Positions 16,637 through 24,415 of a DNA stretch of 35,807 nucleotides are shown in pieces. A program made the translations under genes and the position numbers. A model generated the notes under the pieces. That model was not told the DNA's origin and did no database searches. It saw nothing but the letters and a program-made list of their open reading frames with translations. Position 1 is the first letter of the stretch. Every line of letters begins with the position of its first letter. Source of the stretch: Marinobacter sp. (GTDB lineage Bacteria > Pseudomonadota > Gammaproteobacteria > Pseudomonadales > Oleiphilaceae); contig JAJUKC010000021.1 of NCBI GenBank assembly GCA_029264995.1, positions 1 through 35,807 on the forward strand, given 5' to 3'.

Positions 16637-18781
16637 TCAGTTCACCTGCACCACCGGAATTTCCTCAGGGTGGCCGGGTGCGTTATGACCACGGCGCTTG
16701 CCACGGCGCTTCACAATCAGCGGCGGGCACTTGTGGTCATCGAAATAGGTCATCTGACAATCCAGGCAGTAGTGACATTCCATGTAGTTGATGTGTCCAT
16801 CCGGATGGATAGCCTGGACTTCGCATTCCTTGTCGCAGAGACGGCAGGGGTTACCGCATTCCTTGCGACGTTTGAGCCAGTCAAACACCCGCAGTTTGGT
16901 GGGCAACGCCAGGGCGGCACCCAGCGGGCACAGGTAGCGGCAGTACACCTTGCGGGTGAAGATATTGACCACCAGCAACAGCACGGCATAGGTCACGAAT
17001 GGCCAGGTGCGGTCAAAGTGCAGGGTGATGGCGGTCTTGAACGGCTCCACTTCGGCCATGCGCTCGGCGGTGGCCATGGATTCCAGGGAGATACCAAACA
17101 GTACCAGCAGAATGATGTACTTGATGGCCCACAGGCGCTCGTGCCAGGCAAAAGGCACGGTGTACTGAGGTACCTTCAATTTACGGGCGATTTCGTTGAT
17201 CAACTCCTGCAGGGCCCCGAACGGGCACAGCCAGCCGCAATACACCGCCCGCCCCCAGAGCAGGACGATGCCGGCCACCACGGCCCAGAGCACGAACATG
17301 ATCGGATCGATCAGGAAGGTTTCCCATTTGAAACCGCTGATCAGGCTGTTCACGAAGGTCAGCACGTTCACAATGGAAAGCTGACCCAGGGCGTACCAGC
17401 CAATGAAGAACAGGGTGTATGTCAGGAAGCCGTGGCGAATCCAGCGCATCATCTTCGGCTTCTGTACCAGCCAGTCCTGGAAGAACAGGATGAACAGCAG
17501 CACAGCGATACCAAGCCCCAGCACGGTGATCTGGAACTGCTTCTGGTACCACACCTGAATCCACAGCGGCTGGGTTTCAAGCCACTCTTCGTCGGTCAGA
17601 ACCGGTTCCGGGCGGGTGTAGTACTGGTCCGGCAACTGGTACTCCAGAGGGAACACCTGGAATTCACTGTCCAGCGGACCGGTCTGGCGCTTGACCGTCA
17701 GTTCCAGCGTCCACGGCGCGCCAGGGTCGAAGTTGTACTGCTGGCGCACAATAAAGATCGCCATTTCCGAAAACTCGGGCATGCCCCCGGCGTAGACATC
17801 GCTGAGCCGGTGGAAATCGAGATCCCGGAAGTTGAAGGTGTCGCCGAACTGGCGGATCTGCACCCGGTCGAAAATGCCGCCCCGCACATAGCCTGAGCCT
17901 TTGAAGGAGTATTCACCGTTGGCCATAACCGCAATGGCATGTTCACCCTCTTGCAGTTCCGACATCAGCCACTGGTACTGATTTTCACCCAGCAGGTTGC
18001 GGCCAATGGTCGGCGCATCCAGATAGGCGGCGTAGAGATCGATCAGGGTGTCATCGCGTTCGTCCGCGTCTGCGGTTTCGATACCCTCGGCAGGGGTGCC
18101 CACAAACGAGTCGTCGACCTGCCCTTTGGTCAAGACCAGGCGACGAATGGAACCGTCACCGGTCAGCTCCTGCCAGGACTTTTCCTGAAACTGTTCCATG
18201 TTTACGTTGGCCATGGGCGGCCGGTTGCTTTCACCACCCTCAATCAGGCCGATTTCCACCCCCACCCGGTGGGCGGTGCGCATGATGACTTCGTTAATAA
18301 CCATCACGGTGACCGTAGCACCGGACAGGCCATCCACCGCCACCTTGCGTTCGGTAGACGTGCCACCAACGGTTACCCGCTGGTCAGCTTTCAGACCGGT
18401 GTACTGGTCAGTGAACTCATGCATCTTGCTTTCGGGGATACCCACCAGCAGGATGGGTTCATCGTGATGTATGACTTTAGCGGCACGAATTTCTCCGGCG
18501 GTATCGAGTACCACCATGGCATTCAGGGGTTTGCCGGAATAGGCGGGGGTCTGAACAAAGTCCAGGGACTGGTAGGCGTAGCCTATAAGCTCCTCACCGG
18601 AATACACCTGCTGGATGGCACGGTTGCCCTCCATGGGCTGGAGTTCCGTGGCGTCCGGAAAGGCTTTTTCGATGACCTGACGCCCGGCAGGGGGGCTGTA
18701 TTCTGAGACAGGCTGGGCGCATACCAGAGCGGCTGCGAACATCAACAATACAGACAGCGCAGAGCGGATTACGTTTGTCAC
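16637..18781 (-). CDS. nosR: NosR, membrane flavo-iron-sulfur protein for N2O reduction
   Basis: A polytopic protein of about 714 residues that supports nosZ expression and feeds electrons to NosZ. Order: signal segment (SVLLMFAAALVCA), periplasmic FMN-binding domain with the flavinylation motif DGLSGATVTVMV at about residues 170-182, a central region, about six membrane helices with two CGWLCPFGA / CRYLCPLGA motifs at about 530 and 625, and a C-terminal polyferredoxin with CGNPCRLCDKEC and CHYCLDC. The open frame starts at TTG 18793, but GTG 18781 is chosen because GGGAG lies directly before it and the predicted transcription start leaves little room for the longer form. A DNR-type box lies just upstream. 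The flavin would be attached by ApbE, which is not in this window. Confidence 0.96.
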   Translation of the reverse strand: MTNVIRSALSVLLMFAAALVCAQPVSEYSPPAGRQVIEKAFPDATELQPMEGNRAIQQVYSGEELIGYAYQSLDFVQTPAYSGKPLNAMVVLDTAGEIRAAKVIHHDEPILLVGIPESKMHEFTDQYTGLKADQRVTVGGTSTERKVAVDGLSGATVTVMVINEVIMRTAHRVGVEIGLIEGGESNRPPMANVNMEQFQEKSWQELTGDGSIRRLVLTKGQVDDSFVGTPAEGIETADADERDDTLIDLYAAYLDAPTIGRNLLGENQYQWLMSELQEGEHAIAVMANGEYSFKGSGYVRGGIFDRVQIRQFGDTFNFRDLDFHRLSDVYAGGMPEFSEMAIFIVRQQYNFDPGAPWTLELTVKRQTGPLDSEFQVFPLEYQLPDQYYTRPEPVLTDEEWLETQPLWIQVWYQKQFQITVLGLGIAVLLFILFFQDWLVQKPKMMRWIRHGFLTYTLFFIGWYALGQLSIVNVLTFVNSLISGFKWETFLIDPIMFVLWAVVAGIVLLWGRAVYCGWLCPFGALQELINEIARKLKVPQYTVPFAWHERLWAIKYIILLVLFGISLESMATAERMAEVEPFKTAITLHFDRTWPFVTYAVLLLVVNIFTRKVYCRYLCPLGAALALPTKLRVFDWLKRRKECGNPCRLCDKECEVQAIHPDGHINYMECHYCLDCQMTYFDDHKCPPLIVKRRGKRRGHNAPGHPEEIPVVQVN

Positions 18782-18826
18782 TACAACTCCCAAAATCCAA
18801 TGGACTACAGCAAGGGTGGTTCAAAT

Positions 18827-18840
18827 TTGAGGAAAATCAA
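18827..18840 (-). promoter_or_regulatory. FNR/DNR-type box upstream of nosR
   Basis: On the minus strand it reads TTGAT-TTTC-CTCAA, 9 of 10 bases of the TTGAT-N4-ATCAA consensus. It is centred 52 bases before the chosen nosR GTG. A class II activator at -41.5 would start transcription near 18792, which fits a short leader. The encoded Dnr protein is the likely activator. Confidence 0.75.
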
Positions 18841-18885
18841 ATACATCTATAGGAATAGACTGTGGTACCGGCAATCAGCCAGGGC

Positions 18886-19287
18886 TTACCCCAGACTGAT
18901 TGCCTCACCCGAGCGGCTGAGTGGCAGGTAGTTACCCAGATGGCCCATGCGGATGCTTTCCACCATCATGGTCATGGGTTGCTGGGCTTCGTCACTGGAG
19001 GGTGCAATGCCGCCACGGCCGGACATGGCCGCAACAAAGACCATGTCCCAGTCCTGACCCGTGGCCCGGGATTCCTCGGCCAGCAGGTCAAAATACGGCA
19101 CTTCATCGGGAGTTTTGTCGACACAGATCACCGGTGTCAGCGCCCCGCCCTCACCGCGTTCGAAGGCGGCACGCTCGGCGGCGGAGGCGTCGTCCGGCAA
19201 CTCCGCCTTGCAGAATACAAACAGGAAGCGCTGGGGCTCCGGTTCTTGCTTGCTGGCCTGAACGAGGTCCTGGTAACTGCTGATCAT
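18886..19287 (-). CDS. Small conserved protein of unknown function upstream of nosR
   Basis: A 133-residue, acidic, soluble-looking protein with no signal peptide. Recognisable phrases are FLFVFCKAELPDDASAAERAAFERGEGGALTPVICVDKTP and DMVFVAAMSGRGGIAPSS. From memory, similar proteins in pseudomonads and relatives carry the label 'ribonucleotide reductase subunit alpha', but nothing of a class I-III reductase (about 700 residues, radical-site motifs) is here and I regard that label as wrong. It lies between dnr and nosR on the same strand, 105 bases before nosR. A strong terminator sits 24 bases upstream of its ATG, leaving little space for its own promoter. A role linked to NO or N2O respiration is suggested by position only. 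Confidence 0.75.
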   Translation of the reverse strand: MISSYQDLVQASKQEPEPQRFLFVFCKAELPDDASAAERAAFERGEGGALTPVICVDKTPDEVPYFDLLAEESRATGQDWDMVFVAAMSGRGGIAPSSDEAQQPMTMMVESIRMGHLGNYLPLSRSGEAISLG

Positions 19288-19310
19288 GTCTATCCCCTGC
19301 TGTTCGAGGC

Positions 19311-19337
19311 TTTAAAAAACCGGGCCCGGAGGCCCGG
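19311..19337 (-). terminator. Rho-independent terminator after dnr
   Basis: Read on the minus strand, a GC-only stem CCGGGCC / GGCCCGG with a four-base loop is followed directly by TTTTTT. It begins five bases past the dnr stop and ends 23 bases before the ATG of the next gene, so it should end or attenuate dnr transcription. Confidence 0.88.
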
Positions 19338-19342
19338 GGAGG

Positions 19343-20092
19343 CTATTGGCTGATCGCGATCAGCCGCTGAGGGTCGGAAATAAAGAGCTTGCTGCGATTT
19401 ACCCGGATCAGGCCATTGGATTTCAGGTCCGCCAGAATGCGGGAGAAAGTCTCCGGCTGCATGGCCAGGCGTGAGGCCACCAGGCATTTGGGTAGCGGCA
19501 GTTCAACTTCGCCACCTTCGTCGATGCCATTGGGCAACAGGTCGATCAGGTAACGAATCAAACGGTCGCGGGCGTTCTGTACGGTCATGATTTCCAGGTC
19601 GTGGAAACGGGTTACGGCGCGCATGGCGTAATGACTCAGGGCCGCTTGAGCATACTCAGGGTTTTTGTCGAGCAATTCCCGGTAGGCTTTGACCGGAATC
19701 ATGAGCACTTCACTGGATTTCAGCGCTTCCGCGTAGCAGGCGTACTGCGGCGGGTTGGCGTAGATCATGACTTCAGCGAAGCAGTCACCGGGGGCGATGC
19801 TGTCCAGAGTCCGGTCGATGCCGGAGGAATCCAGGCGGTACAGCCGCAGCCGGCCGGAGATCACGAAGAAGAAGTGGTGCGCCGGCATGTCCTGGCGGTA
19901 GAGCAACTGGTGGTGGCCCAGTCTCAGGCGGCGTGATTGCTGGATCAGGCTGTCGAGGTCTTTGGGGCGCAGGTTGCAGAACAGGGCATGGCTGCGAAGG
20001 GCTTTCAGGCTGTCTTCTTCATCAAGCGGTTTGTTGATGGCGACAAGCACTGGTTTGGTGTATCGCTGTTCGGCAGTTTGTGTCATGGCCAT
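19343..20092 (-). CDS. dnr: Dnr, Crp/Fnr family NO-responsive activator of denitrification
   Basis: A 249-residue regulator with an N-terminal cyclic-nucleotide-binding-like sensor fold (about residues 30-145, including FFFVISGRLRLYRLDSSG) and a C-terminal winged helix. The recognition helix reads MQPETFSRILADLKSNGLI at about residues 211-229; the E..SR pattern is that of FNR-type readers of TTGAT half-sites. It lacks the N-terminal cysteine cluster of FNR/ANR, so it is the Dnr/Nnr type that senses NO, in P. aeruginosa through haem. Length is slightly above the usual 225-230 because of an N-terminal extension. ATG 20092 has GAGGGG eight bases upstream; a second ATG lies two codons later. It should activate nosR and perhaps the nar genes through the boxes reported here. 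Confidence 0.9.
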   Translation of the reverse strand: MAMTQTAEQRYTKPVLVAINKPLDEEDSLKALRSHALFCNLRPKDLDSLIQQSRRLRLGHHQLLYRQDMPAHHFFFVISGRLRLYRLDSSGIDRTLDSIAPGDCFAEVMIYANPPQYACYAEALKSSEVLMIPVKAYRELLDKNPEYAQAALSHYAMRAVTRFHDLEIMTVQNARDRLIRYLIDLLPNGIDEGGEVELPLPKCLVASRLAMQPETFSRILADLKSNGLIRVNRSKLFISDPQRLIAISQ

Positions 20093-20206
20093 GGGTGTAT
20101 CCCCTCTGCATATTCATGCATTCAAAATCTTGTTTTAAATAGTAGAAGGATACTGATGAAAAATCGCTCCCCCGATGGGGGTATCTTCGGGGTTATTCCT
20201 GAGTAA

Positions 20207-20220
20207 TTGACTTAGCTCAA
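20207..20220. promoter_or_regulatory. FNR/ANR-type box upstream of dnr
   Basis: TTGAC-TTAG-CTCAA, 8 of 10 bases of the consensus, with the same half-sites as the box at 29632-29645. Its centre is 121 bases upstream of the dnr ATG. A class II start would fall near 20172, where a CCCCCGATGGGGG palindrome (20169-20181) adjoins a NarL-like heptamer (TACCCCC on the minus strand). The 347-base gap from 20093 to 20439 holds this box, the palindrome and the repeat at 20290-20384; I see no gene in it. Confidence 0.6.
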
Positions 20221-20289
20221 TTATTCGCTTTGCTAACCATAATCAAGAATAATGCCTATCGCTCATCAGTCGATGGAGCACAGGCTGCA

Positions 20290-20384
20290 AAAGGGAGGGC
20301 TTTCCAAAACACGCTGTGAATACTTCCCTGTACGCTCGGCTCCGCCATCCCTGGCTCCGCACGGTTTTGGAAAGCCCTCCCTTT
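20290..20384. repeat. Structured intergenic repeat, copy 2 (ppiC-dnr)
   Basis: Perfect 21-base inverted repeats (AAAGGGAGGGCTTTCCAAAAC at 20290-20310; its reverse complement at 20364-20384) enclose 53 bases. The inner ends (CTTTCCAAAACACGCT and GCTCCGCCATCCCTGGCTCCGCA) match copy 1 at 10718-10912, while the outer arm sequence differs and still pairs. It lies between the 3' end of ppiC and the dnr promoter region. Confidence 0.8.
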
Positions 20385-20439
20385 CACACCCTCCAGACCA
20401 TTGGAGTGATTCGTCAGTTAGACGGGTCGACTCGGACCT

Positions 20440-21246
20440 TCACTGCATCAATGGCGAATCCGGCAGCTCCAGATCCACGCCCTCCACACCGGTTTCCGCA
20501 GCCAATACCTGGAGGTATTGCCGGAATGCCCGGCGGGTCACGCTTTCGCTCAGGTACTGGCGAATTTGTGGTTTTACATGTTCATAAGGTAGCAGTTCGC
20601 CGTTGATTCGCTGGTCTACTCGAACGATGTGCCAGCCATAGCGGCTTTCGATCAGCTCGGGATGGAGGCCTTCGTTCAGGCTCAGGACCGGGCGTTCGAA
20701 TTCTTCGACGGTCTGGCCTTTGCTGATCTGGCCGAGGCTGCCGCCCTGGTGCCGGGATTCGCAGGCGGAATATTGTTTAGCCAATTCGTTGAACTGCGAG
20801 CGGCCGTCCAGGAGGGCAGACAGCAGCTGTCGGCCAGCTTCTTCCTGACGCATGCGCTCTTCAATATCATCCGGAGCGGCAGCCAGCAGTATGTGGCTGA
20901 CGGCCATGATGGTAGGGCTGCAGAAGCGGGCGGGATTGGCGGCGTAGAAGCGTTCGCAGTCCTGTTCGCTCGGGTCTGGCACTTTGAGCTCGAGTTCCAG
21001 CACCCGGGCTATCCGGTCTTCTTCGTCTTCGATGCTGTCCAGGTTCAGGCGGCTGGCCTGTTGCAGTAACAATTCACGGATGGCAAGGCTTCTGGCTGCT
21101 TCGTGCCAGGCTTCTGCCAGTTCCCCGGCGGGGTGATGCTGCATTTCCCGGGCGATGTCATCTTCGTGGATCAGCGTGTCACCCACGTAGACCGGCGGGA
21201 ACTGGTTTCTGGGTTTGCCGGCTTCGCCGACGGGGATTATTTGCAT
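20440..21246 (-). CDS. PpiC-type peptidyl-prolyl cis-trans isomerase of the nar operon (NifM-like)
   Basis: A 268-residue protein with an N-terminal helical region and a parvulin (rotamase) domain at about residues 110-220, including SHILLAAAPDD, YSACESRHQGGSLGQISKGQTVEEFE and the closing ESRYGWHIVRVDQRI. There is no signal peptide, so it is probably cytoplasmic, as with NifM-like isomerases. In P. aeruginosa a PpiC-type gene follows narI in the same way, suggesting a helper role in folding or assembling nitrate reductase. The open frame reaches 21300, but ATG 21246 (MQIIPVG) has GGAG seven bases upstream. It is separated from narI by a long imperfect inverted repeat. Confidence 0.9.
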   Translation of the reverse strand: MQIIPVGEAGKPRNQFPPVYVGDTLIHEDDIAREMQHHPAGELAEAWHEAARSLAIRELLLQQASRLNLDSIEDEEDRIARVLELELKVPDPSEQDCERFYAANPARFCSPTIMAVSHILLAAAPDDIEERMRQEEAGRQLLSALLDGRSQFNELAKQYSACESRHQGGSLGQISKGQTVEEFERPVLSLNEGLHPELIESRYGWHIVRVDQRINGELLPYEHVKPQIRQYLSESVTRRAFRQYLQVLAAETGVEGVDLELPDSPLMQ

Positions 21247-21270
21247 GTTGCTTCTCCAAAAAGATTCTTT

Positions 21271-21360
21271 GCCACGGACGGCACGGACACTCACGGACAA
21301 AGACGAACAGGAACTTGCATAAAATCATTCCTGTCCGTGTGAGTCCGAGCCGTCCGTGGC
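21271..21360. repeat. 29-base imperfect inverted repeat between narI and ppiC
   Basis: Arms 21271-21299 and 21332-21360 match at 26 of 29 positions and enclose 32 bases. Each arm contains CACGGAC-like units at 9-10 base steps, for example CACGGAC at 21273, 21282 and 21292. It begins 25 bases before the ppiC ATG on the minus strand and ends 11 bases after the narI stop. It could stabilise the narGHJI message, limit ppiC expression, or be a mobile repeat. Confidence 0.75.
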
Positions 21361-21370
21361 TGCTTCAGAT

Positions 21371-22054
21371 TCAGGCGCGCTTGCGAACCACCTGGTACTT
21401 ACGCCCGAAATACTCCAGCGGCACGCTGAGCATGTGAACCAGCCGGGTGAACGGGAAGAGCACGAAGATGGTCAGCCCCAGGAAGATGTGGGTCTTGTAG
21501 ATCCAGTGCACGTCGGCAATGTATGCAGCGATACCGGATCCTTCCAGGGTGAACACGCCCTGGGCCCAGGCAGAGAACTTGAGCATGGTGCTGCCATCCA
21601 GGTGGCCCATGGTGGGCAGGATGGTGAGCATGCCCAGCACCAGCTGGATCACCAGGATGATGATGATCATGTTGTCAGCGAAGGTGCTGCTGGCCTGAAC
21701 CCGCGGGTCGGTCATACGACGCCAGGCGAGCATGCCGCCACCGATGATCGCCATGATGCCGGCAATACCGCCCACCAGGATTGCCATCACCTGCTTCTGG
21801 CCCGGGGTGATGAGCCACTCGTAGGCCCAGTGCGGTGTCAGCAAGCCCACCAGGTGGCCGAAGAAGATCACCAGCACCCCGACATGGAACAGCACCGAGG
21901 CCAGTACCATGTTTTTCTTGCGCAGCATCTGGCTGGAATGAGCCTTCCAGGTGAACTGACCGTGGTCATAACGTGCCCAGGTACCCACAAACAGAACCAC
22001 CAGGGCAATGTACGGGTAAATCCCGAAAACCAGTGTATTGAGATAGGACATCAT
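21371..22054 (-). CDS. narI: NarI, cytochrome b subunit of respiratory nitrate reductase
   Basis: A 227-residue membrane protein with five hydrophobic segments that holds two b-type haems and oxidises ubiquinol or menaquinol for NarGH. Haem-ligand histidines are visible in FHVGVLVIFFGHLVG (about residues 53-67) and in the late segment IYKTHIFLGLTIFVLFPFTRLVHMLS (about 186-211). Length and N-terminus (MSYLNTLVFGIYPYIA) match the family. Two ATG codons are adjacent. It follows narJ by 20 bases. Confidence 0.97.
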   Translation of the reverse strand: MMSYLNTLVFGIYPYIALVVLFVGTWARYDHGQFTWKAHSSQMLRKKNMVLASVLFHVGVLVIFFGHLVGLLTPHWAYEWLITPGQKQVMAILVGGIAGIMAIIGGGMLAWRRMTDPRVQASSTFADNMIIIILVIQLVLGMLTILPTMGHLDGSTMLKFSAWAQGVFTLEGSGIAAYIADVHWIYKTHIFLGLTIFVLFPFTRLVHMLSVPLEYFGRKYQVVRKRA

Positions 22055-22074
22055 GATTGTCTCCTCCTGCGCCC

Positions 22075-22827
22075 TCAGGCGTTCCCTGTCGCTTGCGGGG
22101 CCTGACGGGGTGTTGCATCCGTCATCAGTTTGTCGCTCAGGTGAATGGTCTGTACCTGTTCCAGTTCGCGGCGACGCTGACCAACCACGCCGCCGGTATT
22201 GCAGGAACTGCCCTGATCATCCACAAACTTCACCATTTCCTCTTCCCAGACCTTGTCGAGGGCTTCCGGGGTATCATCACGCTCTTCTGACGCCACAATC
22301 TTCGCCAGCTCCTGGCGGTCAGCCTTTCGGCCAGACAACACCAGCAGGGCATCCATTGCCACGTGATAGAGGCTCTGGCGCTGGTACAACCTTTCCCCCA
22401 GCAGCCCCAGAATATGGTGGATATCTTCCAGCCAGTTACGAATCTCGTCCCAGGGGCGGGTAGACAGGTACTCCAGGAACAGCGGCAGATAATCCGGCAG
22501 CTCCTTGGCATCGATCTCCAGCCCGTTGGCCCGGTACTGCTCCATCAGGTCCACCATGGCCTGGCCGCGGTCGCGGGATTCGCCGTGCACATGTTCGAAC
22601 AGTAGCAGGGAGGTGGCCCGGCCCCGGTCGAACGTGCCTACGTAGGCTTCCTGAAGGTCCATCAGGTCGTTGTCACACAGGCGGTCGATACAGGTCAGCA
22701 GCTGTTCTTTGTTCTGCCGCGGCAGCCGGCTGTCCTCCAGGACAGCGGCGACCAGGGCGTCTTTGGATTGCTGCAGTTCTTCGGTGGGGTACTCAAGTAC
22801 CCGCGCCAATACTTTCAGAAGTTGCAT
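22075..22827 (-). CDS. narJ: NarJ, assembly chaperone of nitrate reductase
   Basis: A 250-residue helical TorD/NarJ-family chaperone that binds apo-NarG and controls insertion of the molybdenum cofactor and clusters before membrane attachment. Recognisable stretches are VLARVLEYPTEELQQ, YVGTFDRGRATSLLLFEHVHGESRDRGQAMVDL and LPDYLPLFLEYLS. The open frame begins inside narH at 22863, but ATG 22827 (MQLLKVLARVLEYP) has AGGAGGCC just upstream. The gap to narH is 10 bases. Confidence 0.96.
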   Translation of the reverse strand: MQLLKVLARVLEYPTEELQQSKDALVAAVLEDSRLPRQNKEQLLTCIDRLCDNDLMDLQEAYVGTFDRGRATSLLLFEHVHGESRDRGQAMVDLMEQYRANGLEIDAKELPDYLPLFLEYLSTRPWDEIRNWLEDIHHILGLLGERLYQRQSLYHVAMDALLVLSGRKADRQELAKIVASEERDDTPEALDKVWEEEMVKFVDDQGSSCNTGGVVGQRRRELEQVQTIHLSDKLMTDATPRQAPQATGNA

Positions 22828-22837
22828 AGTGGCCTCC

Positions 22838-24415
22838 TCAATCCTGCAGCTGTTTCGGGTCAACCTGCTTCACGGTCGCCAGCTTGCTGACCATGCTGGT
22901 GGTCTGCTTCTTGCCGCCGAACAGGCTGAAGTCGCTGTCACCACCGTTGCAGCCATCACCAAAGCTGAAGCCGCAACCTCCGCGCTCGCCATAGGCGGTA
23001 GCATCCGGGAAGGCTTCCTTGGCCAATTCGCGATGACTGGTCGGGATCACAAAGCGGTCCTCGTAGTTGGCGATGGCCAGGTAACGGTACATCTCGTCGG
23101 CCTGGGCCTTGGTCAGGCCAGCTTCCTCAAGGGCTCGCAGGTCTTCCCGGCCTTCCACGGTTTCGGCACGCTTGTACAGGCGCATGGCCATAATCCGCTT
23201 GAGGGCCAGTACGATGGGCTTCTCGTCGCCGGCGGTCAGCAGGTTAGCCAGGTACTTGACCGGAATGCGCAGGCTCTCGATCTTCGGCAACACACCGTCG
23301 AACTCGATCTTGCCGGCTTCCGCTGCGGACTGAATCGGGCTCAGAGGCGGTACGTACCAGACCATGGGCAGGGTGCGGTATTCCGGATGCAGCGGCAGGG
23401 CCAGCTTCCAGTCCACCGCCATCTTGTATACCGGGCTCTGCTGGGCGGCTTCGATGACGTTCATCGGGATACCGTCTTTCTTCGCCTGCTCGATCACTTT
23501 CGGGTCGAACGGATCCAGGAAGATTTCCAGCTGCTTTTCATACAGCTCGTGCTCGCCCGGGGCGCTGGCCACTTCCTCGATGCGGTCTGCGTCATACAGC
23601 AGCACGCCCAGGTAGCGGATCCGGCCCACACAGGTCTCGGAACATACGGTCGGCATACCGGCTTCGATACGCGGGTAGCAGAAGATGCACTTTTCGGATT
23701 TGCCGGTTTTCCAGTTGAAGTAGATCTTCTTGTACGGGCAGCCGGAGACACACATCCGCCAGCCGCGGCACTTGTCCTGGTCGATCAGGACGATACCGTC
23801 CTCTTCGCGCTTGTAGATGGCACCGCTCGGGCAGCTAGCGACACAGGCCGGGTTCAGGCAGTGCTCGCACAGGCGCGGCAGGTACATCATAAAGGTGTTT
23901 TCAAACTGGCCGTAGATGTCGGCCTGCACCTGATCAAAGTTCTTGTCTTTGCGGCGTTTGGCAAACTCGGTGCCCAGAATTTCCTCCCAGTTCGGGCCCC
24001 ATTCGATTTTCTTCATGCGCTCGCCGGAGATCAGCGAGCGTGGCCGTGCGACCGGCTGGTGTTTGGTGTCACCGGCGGTGTGCAGGTGCTGGTAATCGAA
24101 GTCGAACGGCTCGTAGTAGTCGTCGATTTCCGGCAGGTCGGGGTTGGCAAAAATGTTTGCCAGCACCCGGAACTTGCCACCAATGCGGGGGCGGATCTTG
24201 CCGGAGCTGTCGCGCATCCAGCCGCCCTTCCACTTGTCCTGGTTCTCCCACTCTTTCGGGTAGCCGATACCAGGCTTGGTTTCGACGTTGTTGAACCAGG
24301 CGTATTCCATGCCTTCACGGCTTGTCCATACGTTTTTGCAGGTGACGGAACAGGTGTGGCAACCAATGCACTTGTCCAGGTTCAGCACCATGCCGACTTG
24401 GGAACGGATTTTCAT
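22838..24415 (-). CDS. narH: NarH, iron-sulfur subunit of respiratory nitrate reductase
   Basis: A 525-residue electron-transfer subunit with one [3Fe-4S] and three [4Fe-4S] clusters linking NarI haems to NarG. Cysteine groups are CIGCHTCSVTCKNVW at about residue 16, CEHCLNPACVASCPSGA at about 185, and CRGWRMCVSGCPYKK with CIFCYPR at about 217-247. The tryptophan in CRGWRMC replaces a cluster cysteine, as is usual for NarH. Its ATG overlaps the narG stop by four bases. Confidence 0.98.
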   Translation of the reverse strand: MKIRSQVGMVLNLDKCIGCHTCSVTCKNVWTSREGMEYAWFNNVETKPGIGYPKEWENQDKWKGGWMRDSSGKIRPRIGGKFRVLANIFANPDLPEIDDYYEPFDFDYQHLHTAGDTKHQPVARPRSLISGERMKKIEWGPNWEEILGTEFAKRRKDKNFDQVQADIYGQFENTFMMYLPRLCEHCLNPACVASCPSGAIYKREEDGIVLIDQDKCRGWRMCVSGCPYKKIYFNWKTGKSEKCIFCYPRIEAGMPTVCSETCVGRIRYLGVLLYDADRIEEVASAPGEHELYEKQLEIFLDPFDPKVIEQAKKDGIPMNVIEAAQQSPVYKMAVDWKLALPLHPEYRTLPMVWYVPPLSPIQSAAEAGKIEFDGVLPKIESLRIPVKYLANLLTAGDEKPIVLALKRIMAMRLYKRAETVEGREDLRALEEAGLTKAQADEMYRYLAIANYEDRFVIPTSHRELAKEAFPDATAYGERGGCGFSFGDGCNGGDSDFSLFGGKKQTTSMVSKLATVKQVDPKQLQD

